Shown: positions 10,301-22,300 of the stretch, piece by piece
How positions within the stretch are numbered: the stretch's first letter is position 1
How the letters are laid out: every line of letters starts with the position of its first letter
Assembly: GCA_022605955.1 (NCBI GenBank)
Contig: JAKCOZ010000001.1
Location: 34,955,646-35,019,645 of the forward strand
DNA from: Rallus limicola
Lineage: Eukaryota > Chordata > Aves > Gruiformes > Rallidae
Direction: 5' to 3'
Length of the DNA stretch: 64,000 bases
Position numbers and translations under genes: made by a program
The notes under the pieces: model-generated
What the model was told of the DNA's origin: nothing
Database searches by the model: none
The model's input: only the letters and a program-made list of their open reading frames with translations

Positions 10301-13300
10301 GGCTACTTAGTTTTGTGAATGTATTTTGTATAGGCATGTGATAATTAAAAGAAAGCATAATACAATCCCAAATACATTAAATACATACTGTCTATCCCAC
10401 AACTCACACAAAGGCAATTCACAGCAATAAGACAGTACCTTCATTGGTGATCTGCCAGCAGGTGAAGGGGAAACAGAGGCTATGTGTCTTGCTGGTGATG
10501 CTGTAAAGTCAAGAAAGATTTCAGTGCACTCCTGGCATTACAATTTTCACCAAGAAATCTTTTTAAGTGGCTAAGAGATCTTTCTATACACAAGCATTAT
10601 ATCTGGTTCCCTGTAGGTACAATGGCCAATGGCTGCAAATAGTTCTAGAGATTTTGTTTATTTTTCTTTGCGCTCAGGATTACCTTGCAGTACACAACCA
10701 AGAAAGTGTAAGAAATAACTGCATCCCTCTGACAAATTTTATATAACTGTAAATTGGTTTATATCCTACTAAACAATAACAGAATTCACAAAAGTCAGTA
10801 AAATAACTTTTCCCCTCCCATCTTAAGAAATGCATTATGTGTTTGTATGTCAAATAAGAAAAAAGGGAGATGATATATAATGTACTTATATCAAATATTA
10901 ACCAGTGAGCATACTGTAATCATGCCTGGACATACTTAGAGGCATAATTCTAAAACACAAAAAGCAATTTCACTCCTTTGTGAACAACTATATTTGTAGT
11001 ACCACTTAAGCAGCCTTTCCTTTAAATGGAAATTAATTATTTGAAAGGCAAATTGGTTACAGTACAAGAAATCTTGTACTTCCAGGATTATTGCGCATTT
11101 TCTGGCCAGTGAGATTCTTTGTGGTTAACAATCATGTCTGACTGCTAACCTCCAATTATCATAAGATCAAAAGATTAAATCTGATCATCCTCCCTAGTAC
11201 TGGCATGATTTGCCTGACACTACTTAGCCATTAAGTGAAGGGGCAGGGTACTGGAAACAGAATTCTACAGAGAACATTAACAAAATGAAAATACTTGTGG
11301 AGGCAGTTCTATAGACTTCCATGAAAGTAATAAAATAATAAATTAACCTGCCCAAGAAGTTAAACATTAATCAGGGTGGAAAGAATCTAAGCCCTCAAGT
11401 AAATCACTTTTCCACTGGAGCTTAGCCTGAAATGTCCATTAACTCACCAGTCTGTGCAGGTCTTGGTGGTACAGGAGGAGATATAAGCTTTCCACTTTCT
11501 GACGTGTTTCTGGCTTCTTTCCCACTGTCCAGGCTCCAGCTGCTGGGGGCAGCGTTTACAGCTGGAAGAGAATGAAAACGATGGCATAAGCTCAACACTT
11601 CAGCTGAGTTGCTCCACGAGGGTAAAAATGCAGAGAGTGAAAACAAACAACTTAACAACCGTGCCTGAAAAGCTCTCATGATTACATCAGCATTTGAAAA
11701 GCTCTTAAAAAACGGCTGTCAATCTTCTGTTTGCCTGATGTATGCATCTGGCCCTCAGGTCAGTTTGCGATTGTACAGCAGTCTGGATCATCAACAACAG
11801 CAGCAGCTGAGATAGCACTCCAGTGCACTGCAAATTCATCCACGAAGGGAGATAAGCTCGAAGCCTGTTAATATAATCAGTTTATCTTTGCACCAGACTC
11901 CTATTTAGAGGTTTCTAGGCAGAGGGGAACGGACTATTCATAAACTTGTTTCCATTAACTCATTTTATATACAGAAGAGACTAGAGAGGGGAAATTACCA
12001 AATTCCAATCAGCTTCCCTCAGAAAGCTTTCCCTGCTAACAGTCTTTCACGCAGGCTACAAATTCAGTATTGAAAGAAGGTGGAAAGAAGGGTGCAAAAT
12101 GAAGGGAGCAGAAATTGGAAGAAACTAAAGTGGCAGGGTGGGAGAGGAAGTCAAATGAAGACATTCTTGTGCACTGAGAAAATTTATATACAGTTTGTAT
12201 TCATGCTCAAGGATCTCTGTTTGATCATGTTAAACTGACTATCACTTTGACTTGCATAAAATTGGCTGTTGTATTTGTCTGCCGTTACCTTTACCAAATT
12301 CCATTACTTTAATTGAATGATCCCATAAAGCCTTGAACAGCTTCCTTAATAGAGTTGGATTATCTCATGTTATCAAGGAGCCACCAATATTGGAAAGACA
12401 GGATAAAAGCTAACAAACTCCACAGTTTTTCTTACCTGTTCTGCAAAAAAGCAGTAAAAACCTGCTTCAAACCTTCCCCCCAAAAAAAAATCACCACCCC
12501 CACAAACACCTTAAACGCCTCAAACTTCTTGCCTTGTCATGGCAGTTTCCTTCTCGCATGCTTGTCTCACAGTTGTGAGTAGAGAACCACACGCAAGGAC
12601 TTCGCTCATTATCAAAGATGAAATGAAAGGCAAAGGATTGTTGCTAACTGATGCTATTTGCTCAACAATTTGTCCGTTATTGCTATTCTAGCAACACCAA
12701 GGGCTCTCAGAAGGACTGCAATCCCATTATACCGGTATATACCAGACAATACAAGTACAGTACAAATATTTGTTTCTTTACACTCTAACTGCACATTAGC
12801 TGGCCCTGAGAATAGCGCACATAATCTATTTTCTAGAGGATCATTTTGCTATGTTTATTGACAAAATATGTAATACATTGTTTGTTTTTATTGTAGCCTG
12901 TCACCTAGCAGGCTGCTTTTGCCCTCATCCTAAAAATGATTTGGCACCAGACATAAGTACTTCACATGCCTGAACCTTTTGACAAGCTGATTTTTTTTTT
13001 CTTTTAATTCATCCAAGGAGTCAGGTCTTTGGACTTCTAAAATCTCCAGGAAAAAAAAAGAATTAATAGTTCTGTGATGTACTTGGCTGCATAGACAAGT
13101 GGAAAAGTTTTGCCATTGCCATGTTAAATTATTTCATATGTTTTTTTCATACTTGAGCTTTCATAAAAACTTGGGACACAAAAATACTTGCAAAAATCAT
13201 CTCATATTGATGAAAATACAATTCACGGTACATTCCTGTTACAATAGATTCTCAAAGTATTTATTTTCAAGACACCTTTATTCAGGGTGCCATAAAGGGA

Positions 13301-16300
13301 AGTGCATAATGAAACGATGGAGCATATTGTGGATATGGAGCACTTAATGAAATCATAGCACAATAACTGTAGTAACAATACTGAATTTCCCCATGTGCAA
13401 AGTTACAAAAGGCAGTATGTTGCCTATGGAAATTCATAGGTTTCTCATTTGCTCTAATTAAAACCAAAAAACAGCAAACCACAAAGTGATCTTTTCTCTC
13501 CCATCAGAGTGTTACCAAAACCACAGTGACTTATATTTGATAAGGAAGATGTGCAGATACCAAACTTCAGGACTTTATCCATCTCTAGCTTCTCTCTGCC
13601 CTCTCTCCAAAAGTTCATCTCCAGGGTTCATCTGTCTCTCTGAAGAAGCAGAAAGGACAGCTCTCACAGGTAGCCTGCTGCAAACTGGTGGTCCACCACT
13701 CCTTCCTGCAAAGTTCTAGGCCCTTTTGAGCACCACGCTCAGATCAAACAAACAGCGTGTTCTCCCCCTTTTTTGGCAGAGTAGGTAGGTAGAATGTTTG
13801 AAACTTGGAGATGACAGTATGGAATCAAAAGAATTAGCATTCTAAAGAAGTACGAGAGATTAATTAGTATGGTGCAGCATTTCCACTCACCTTTGTCAGG
13901 GCCGGGCAGATTGGAATCGCTTCGTGGCAAAGCGCTGTCTCCAATATGATTAAACAGCATTCTCTGTAAATCGAGAAGAGCACGGTTTACTCATAGCTGC
14001 TACAATATTTCAGCAGCCTTTAAGGAAACAAATTTCTTTTTACTATTATCCCCACCACCCAGGTCTACTTTGGAGGTACAGTGATAAATACCACATAAGA
14101 ACATAAACAGTTTAATAAAAACATGCATACACAAGTAGGGAGTAGACTAATTTTCTGAAAACTGTCCACATGAGGATCAGAGGGAGGATTATTATGTCCT
14201 GAGTTCTGACAGTTTCCAGCTCCAACCCACCACCCCCCCCCCAAACCAAAATAAGGCTCATTCCTCAAGTGGTATCGTGATAGATTGCTAAACAAGTGCA
14301 GCGATAGATTTCCAGTAATTTCATTACAGAATCAGTATCTTAAAAATGTGTAATGATGAACAATATTCATGTTACAGTTTTTATCTTAGAAGAGCACTGC
14401 ATATTGTCTTCAAGACAGAATTTTTGGTAGCAGTGTTCTTATTTCTCCTGAGAATAAACATACTTTATGGGTAAGCTCTTATCTTTCCTTTTCAGAATAT
14501 TAATTAAAAAAATTTAAAAAAAGATAAAAATTTAAAATCCCACTAGTTATTTCTTTTGGTAGCATTCAAATAATCCATGGGTCACTAGTTTATCTTCATA
14601 AGAAGTAAACAGCCGTCAATCCTACATGTAATTCAGAGGTAGTTTCTAAAAGAAACAAGAACAGCCAAACTTCACTTGTTTTTCTTTCCTCCCCCCCCTT
14701 TTTTTTTTAAAGCAAGATCAGACAAACAGTTAAATCCGAATCAAATTGAGTCCTCTAATCTCTCATTTCACTGGTCACATAGGATTGTGCACTACACTGT
14801 GGTTCCACAAGATGGCAAACCCTGCTGCAAAGTAACCATCACTGATGTGATCTGCGTTGCAGCTCCATGTTACAAAGTGAAGAACAAATACCTGGCCAAT
14901 TCAACTTGATCTAAAACATCTCAGAGAGTGCACTCTGGTAGACTTTGAGCTATGCTAGGTTTGTCTGTGCTGCGCTAGAGACATACTGGATCAGGTAACA
15001 TCTATTTTCCTGGAGTTAACATTAAATTGAGGTGGTGTAGTGACATGAGTAACGTGACAGACAATGTGATCATATGTTCCTGCCCAGTCTGGGTCAAACA
15101 TTCACTGCCTAGTGAGTCGGTTGTGCACTAGGATCTGGTGGGCAAGCATTGAAGTCTGGTTTCTGTTGTGAAGGTAAAGAGCAAAGGCTAAAAAAGCAAC
15201 TGAAATTGGAGGAGATAGAGACGTAAGCTGAATGAAATACAGAAAGACGAGGACATATTAAAATAATGAAATATAAAACTATATGGAAGAACAAGAGCAA
15301 TCACAGGATGCTTAATGAGATGCAAAAAAACTCGAAAAACTCTGAAACTCCAAAAGCACTGTTAGAAAGCATAGTGAAAAAACTCAAGAGGCTTGTTGAC
15401 CAGTCAATGACAGCAGGCATTCCTCTTCAGAGTATGGGAAGAGCTGGAGAGACACTGCACAATCACTCAGCTGAGGATCAGAAAGCAAGCACAAATGGAT
15501 GTTGACTGAAAACAGCTGTACATAGATAACCTTGAACATCTATTTCAATGAGGGAAGTGGATGCAGTACTGATGAGGTCTTGTTCTATGAAGTCCATCAA
15601 ACTTCCTTAAGTGAGGTAGCTATGACCTGAAAGAACTTGAAATGCAGGAATGTGCCTCTGCATTACATCTATCCCAGTTGAAAAACTATTGTTACAGCTT
15701 AATGAACGCAAATTTCACAAAGACGTCCACAAATGGGTGGTCCTTTCCTCATTAACTTAGTGTGAAGCTCCAACCAAGACCACTGAAGTTACATTGTGTT
15801 AGAATAAAACCAGAAAGGACAAGAAAACAGTTTGTGCCTCTAAATTCTAATGAGAATTGCAGGTGTTTCTAAGATACCTCCTTTCAACTGTCCCGTGGGC
15901 TTCTTTTCTCCTTAACCACAAGGCAGAGATTCAGAGCTTTGTTTCTAATCACAGTTCATTTTTACTGCTCTGGAGCACCAGAGAAAGAAATTGCACCTTT
16001 CCCCAGAAAGATATATCTTATTTATGGTTATAAGGGCAGAAAGAAATTGTCAGACCTTCTCACCTTTGAAACATACTTTACTGTACAAGCAAGTTAATTT
16101 TCTACTTACCCTCTCTTGGGACACTGAGGGTAGAGACAGGTTGGGAGATTTTCCTGCCAGGCGATTCTCAGAAAGAGTAGAGACTGGGCCTACGAGCTCC
16201 TCAGCCTCCCTTATCGAATCTCGGGTAGAGTGGGGGATAGAAGTCACATTCCACTTGGCAAAGCAAGAGTTTGCAGTCTGGGAGCAAAAATGGGATATTT

Positions 16301-19300
16301 TTTTCTTTGCAGCAAACTGTAAACCCGCTTTATTTCAAGAACATCTCCTGGACTTTCCTGCGTGCTCTGGTTTGGCTCCACTACCACTGAGAAAGTGTCC
16401 AGTAGATGAATCAGGAAGTAGTTTCTGAGAACTGTTCTTAAGTCTAACTAAGGTACAATATTAGTTCTTAAGCCCTCAGGAAACGGTCTGAGGACTTAAA
16501 CAGAGACGAGGAAAAAATTAAATCAAGAGCCAATTCAATAACGGAAGAAGCAAGGGACAAGAATACAGCTAACAAGAAACCAACAAATCATTTCTAAAAT
16601 AAAGGTTACTGGACTACCAAGTTGTATTTTATCAGAGGCAAAATTTCTGGTGGAAATGAAAGTGTTGAAGAGAGACCCTTTCACACTGTACTTATGCTTT
16701 TGTTTTTCACAGCTCCAGCAAGAGACGCATTGTGTGATGGCACGGATTTAAAAAAGCAACTGTGTTAAAGGAAAGCACTTTGGGAAAGTATGTCAATTAA
16801 GAAGAAAAGATGAAATAAGGATTCAAAATTGACCAGCTCACCAAGTTCATTTTACATTTCAGATAAATCAAAAGATACAAATTTTATACAGACCTATGTA
16901 ACAGTAATTTTAAGGTACGAATGCAAGTAGTTCTGTTCTCTGGAATAACAAAATGTCTATCTTTCTTTTCTGAAATTACATTGAAAAAGTGGGAATGGCC
17001 ACATGGAGTGGGTTATTATCTCAACAGTGGCTAGGATTAGCCATTTCAGAAGAAATAAAAGGGAGGTCAACATGGGCAACTGCTGTGCTAACAGTTTTTT
17101 CTTCCCTCTCTGGATTGAACAAATGCTGCTGTTTCAGACAAGCAGGCTGTGTCATCTGGTAAGTAAATGAGTGAGTAAATACTAAAACCAGATCTAAACC
17201 TAGACAGAACAAGCAGAAATGTGATCAAGCACTACATATTCTATTCATCCCTCTTCCACGTTAAACATTTTAGAGTATTTGCTTATAGAAAAAAGTGAAT
17301 AATAAAATAAAATGAACAAAAGAACCCTTGAAAATTAACATTAGTGAGTAGACACTGAATCTGCAAGAAGTTCACTAAGTGCCTTTATCATGTTCTTAGC
17401 TAATTGTGTTCAGAGGCCTCCCGACAAGATTCCTACCTGTGAGGTTTCGGAAGCAGTAGGGTAGATGGCACTGCAGGGCCTCTCTCTGGGGGACAGGCAG
17501 GAATTTTCTCGGGAATGCTTATGCTTGTCAGACAACAGAGGAGAGGCTAGAACATAAGCGTGCCAAGTGATTAAATTCCTGTAGTGAAACTCAGACAGTA
17601 CAATTTTTTGTAATTCATATTCCTCAAACAAACAACTCTCTAAATTTGATGTCCAATTACTGATGTCAGGCAGAAATTCAGCTGTAATGTATCGAGAATC
17701 ACCACAGTAGACAAGCACTGACCTCTGGCACTGGATGGAGCAGAACTGGTCACATTAGGTGAAGCAGAATGAGTAGAACTCAGGCTTGAGGTAGACGGGC
17801 TAGGCTGTGTATAGAAGAGAAGTTGTTACTTTGCCACACTTCCTGGTTTCTGGTTTGGAAACCAGAAATGTATAAAATACCTTTTACTAAAACAAAGAAC
17901 TTCTAATTTCTTAGACTTTTTTTTTTTTCAGTATTTCAAAGTAGCAAACCAGTATAAAGAGCATTAAACAATAATTTAGTAACAAAATTAATCAAGATAA
18001 TTATCATAATTACATCACAACTGTGAAAAACAGAAGTTTCTGTAGGATTGAATGACTTTGTACCACAGCACACTGCTTGCTAATACTTGTTGAAAATTCA
18101 TGTTCTAAGTTTGGAAGAAACAGTTACATCAAAAATTGTTCTTTTTAAGTTAAGGAGGTAAACATTCCACTTAAATATTTGGTTTTGTTAAAAAGAATTA
18201 TCAGCTGTAACTTTTAGATTTCTGAAAGAAATAACAGAACACTTAATTCAGTAAAAAAACTTGTAAGAAAGATTCTGTTTAGTTTGAAGAATGATAATAA
18301 TTTGTACCTGCATGTTAAAAACTTCATCAGAGCTTTCTGATTGCCCAGTGATATTGCTGACTTCAGCAGAAGCTTGAGATGACAGTGATGAGGACGAATA
18401 CCGATTGACAGCTGGGTAACTCAAGGGACTATTATGAGAATAACGGAATACAAAATTGTTAACTCTAGTTGCCAGTCATAATTTTTTATCTGAAAACAGC
18501 ACATTTGTTAATCTCCACTGTTGAATTTGGGTAAGTCAAGAGAGACAGATTCTATATCAGCTATTCACGTTTGAAGATACTTCACACTGACCATACAAGG
18601 AAGAACACATACACAATTCAAGTAACCTATAGGTCACCTTCTGCAAGTAACAAAAATCTATCAATTTCTAGTAATTTGACTTGCCTGCGTCGTGGTATTA
18701 CCCTGGCACCATCAGGGCTCATGGAAACAGGCATGGAATTTCGGCATACACGGGGACTTCCATTTGGGAAATGAACAGGGCTAGCTTGTACACAGGCAGA
18801 AAATTCCTGGTGAGTTGTTAGAAGAAGATTAATTAAAATGGACATAGTATCACTAAGGATTTTGTAAAATACAGATAGTTATTTGAATAGCAGTTTCCGC
18901 ATTTTGGATCAACTTCATCATGAATAAGTATTTTAACTGCTTGCCCATGATACTTTCCCTTTAGTAAAACACACCTATTTTTTCTCTGCCCTGCACAGAA
19001 ACTTTAACAACTTTCCCCTTGCTCTGTGGCACGAGATGCAATGTGGACAAACCACCAAAAGATGTCACTGTTTGTTGCTTCGGAAAATTAAACAACCCTT
19101 ACTACTGCAAAACGCTCGCTCTCCTGGTTTATCCCTGCACCTGCTCAAGTACCTGTATTCCCAGGCTTGACTTCATGACAAAGAACTGATCCACCAGCTT
19201 TTTGTGCAACGGCCTCATGTCCTGTGGCACCACCTTCTCATGAACCGCCAACCCAAATTCTAGAATCTGGGCCTGCAAGAAGAGACAGGAGGAAAGAGGG

Positions 19301-22300
19301 AGCAGTTTTAATCGGTTTCTTTTTGGCTTTCATCATTATGATACTAATAAAAAAAATCAAGCAAAATGCATGTTATAATAAAGTCATCTACCAAGACCCC
19401 TGACAGTCCTGCAATCAAACAAAGACTAGGATGAAACCCAAGTAGTACACGTGAGGATTTATGCCCTGTCCCACCTTGTTTTTCAGTGGTGAGGCACTGG
19501 AACAGGTTGCCCAGAGAAGTTGTGGAGCCCCAATCCCTATAAGTGTGTCCCTTCCAATCTAAACCATTCTATAACTTTTCAAAAGATTTGATCTATGCAA
19601 AGTCAATTCCTAAAAAACACCATGGGTAACAGTGAAAAATCCGGCTAAATGGCAACTGTACTAAGGAACAGCTCCAAACACTTAAAAAACCCACCAAAAA
19701 AATCCAGCAGCACTGTTTTCTGCAAGAACAGTTATAAAAAGAACCCCATGAAACCTAATGACCATATCCACCAGAGACCCTGGAATGTATTTTCAAGGAA
19801 GTCCATGGTCCCACCATCTTACTGAGGTCTCTGGGGAGTTGGAGTAAGTGATGCCTTTACATGTATTCTTGATATAATGCCCAGCAGGCTGCAGAATAAT
19901 GTTGATAAAACTCTAATATTGCTCAAATTCAGCCACAGGCTTTTAAAATACCCAATTGGTTAAATGAGGAGTCACACAAACTCAAATTTGAAAACAAAAT
20001 AGCTATGCTATGCTGTAATATGTTTGGATGAGAACTACTCCCTGACGTTTTCAGGCAGCCCGTGAGGGGGCATACAGCTGCGCAGCATCACTGACCCGAG
20101 GTCAGGACTGCATCACATCCACCCGCAGCCACCCCATCCCTTCTGCATGTTCTGCGGTTTCTCTTATATCTTTTGTGGGTGCCAGACAAGGTTTAAACTG
20201 TTATCTCTTGGAATTCATGTTTTTGTCATCAGAAGTTTTAAAATGTAAGGGTTAGTGAACCCTTCCAGCTTGAAAAGCTGAAGCTGCGATGTAAATTACC
20301 GTATGTTGTCTAAACAAAATTAAAGTGAGCTCAGTGAACCTATTCTGACTTATACTGTCTGAGGATCTCTCCCCTTGGTTGATCTGACCAAAAGATACAA
20401 CAATGCTGATGAAAAATGGGATTTCCATCTTGCCAAATTCCAACGCTCTGACCTCTTCATTCCAAGCTGGCAATAAAGTTTGACATTTCAACAAGCTGCA
20501 CAGAACAAAGATAGGGGCATTTCAATTAAACATCTCAAATACTTAGTAGGATTATTTGATCAAAATAATTTATTTCAGCATTTCCAAGAGAAGACACTTC
20601 ACAATTGAGGCTGGTAGGTCGTTGTCTGACAAATAAATTAAATAATGAAAAAGTTCTATAACTCACGGGATACTTACCTGTTTAATCACTTGGGTGTTTA
20701 TTTTACTGCCTACCTGCTTTTGCTATTATCACTATTAAGTTTCTTCCACCATAAGATTTTTATGGAGCTTTTGCTCTTATGCTAAATCTTACAGTCAAAA
20801 AGTTTTTTCTGTAGCTGTGGTAAAGTATGTCGCACCGACACTTGCTGAGGCCATCAGATGTTTCAATGAGATAATGTTTATTTTGTGGCAGTGGTAAAAT
20901 ATGTTGTGCAAGTAGTTGCATATGAGCATTGCAAGAAGAAAAAAACCCTTGCCTCTCCTTCAACCTTTAATTTAAAATGCTTTGAAGTGATTAAGATGCT
21001 GATGGAAAGGTCTAAATGGGAAAAACATTAACATGACCCAGAAAGATGCTTGTGTAGGAAGTTGCTTTCTACATGGAATCTAATTCAGAAAACACTGAAG
21101 ACCACTGGGCAATTATTAACCTCTGAAATGTTACACTCTATTCTGGACACTTTCAGCTAGAACAGTTGAGTAGGCCACCTAGTCAGTCTTTTCCCACTTT
21201 ACCTGCTCAAGCATCAGCTCTCTCAAGCGTGTGATCTTCTCTCCATCCTCTGGATGGTTCAAGATGTATTCTTTGACAAAGAATGCCTAAATAGAACAAA
21301 AACACAAAGAAAAATAAAGTGAATAAAAGCATACTTTTTAAAAAAAAAACCTCCTCAAACCCACAAGTTTCTAGATGACATTTTTGAAAAAGAAAAAAAT
21401 CACTTTTTGTACTGCAACAGAGGACAATACATGCTAAATAATTCACATATGCATTGGTGGAGACTAGGGGCAAATAACACGTACATTCAATATCCAGTAT
21501 AGATCCTGAATCAATTATGGAAACCTGCAAAGCAAGAGTTGAAACCAAACACAAGTCACCTGAACTAAGCATCTACTCCCCATTAATTGTGACATAAGTT
21601 TCAAATAATAGCAAAGAATTAGATTTTTCCTGTCTTTACATACTAGGAACTACATTTTACCCTAGGTATAAAGCTATCTCTAAGAACAGTGTGGAATTGT
21701 GGTATCATAGATACCAGAGCTGATATGGCACCTTCTTATTCAGTGATAATATAAATAGTATTTTTAAAGAACTCACAGTGACACTGATGTAAAAAGACAC
21801 ACTTTTCACTTCAGGAGCATCTGACCAACATCCAGGTGTGTTCATGAGCTTACACAACTTTCCACCCTACCTCCAGTGCTCAGAATGAATCAGCTATGAT
21901 ACCCTCATATCATTTTACCCACCAGTAGTGGCCTGACCACAGAAGTCCTCTCTTTGTTCCTGATTGTATCTTATTTTAACATGGCACCTATTGGGCGGGG
22001 ACAGAGTTCAGTTTCTTCACAGTAACTGGTCTGGGGGTGTGCTTCAGATTTGTGCTGAAAACAGTGTTGGTAATACAGGGATGTTTCTGTCACTGCTGAG
22101 CAGTGATTACACAGAGCCACGGCCTCTTCTGCTCTGTACCCCACCACACCAGCGAGGGGGCCAGGGGCGCACAAGGAGTTGGGAGGGAACATGGCCAGGA
22201 CATATAGGTTATTATAGGTTGGGGACTGGCCTGTTGGAAAGCAGCATAGGTGAGAGGGACCTGGGGGTCCTGGGGGACAGCAGGATGACCATGAGCCAGC

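Noticed and set aside
15991..16428. 145-codon + strand frame overlapping the candidate cassette exon
   Set aside because: No recognisable motif and no splice or promoter context; treated as the antisense shadow of an open stretch.
18308..18806. U12-type (minor) intron as the explanation for the non-GT donor
   Set aside because: The donor GCAAGT after CAG is the standard U2-type GC subclass and lacks the ATATCCTT/GTATCCTT element.
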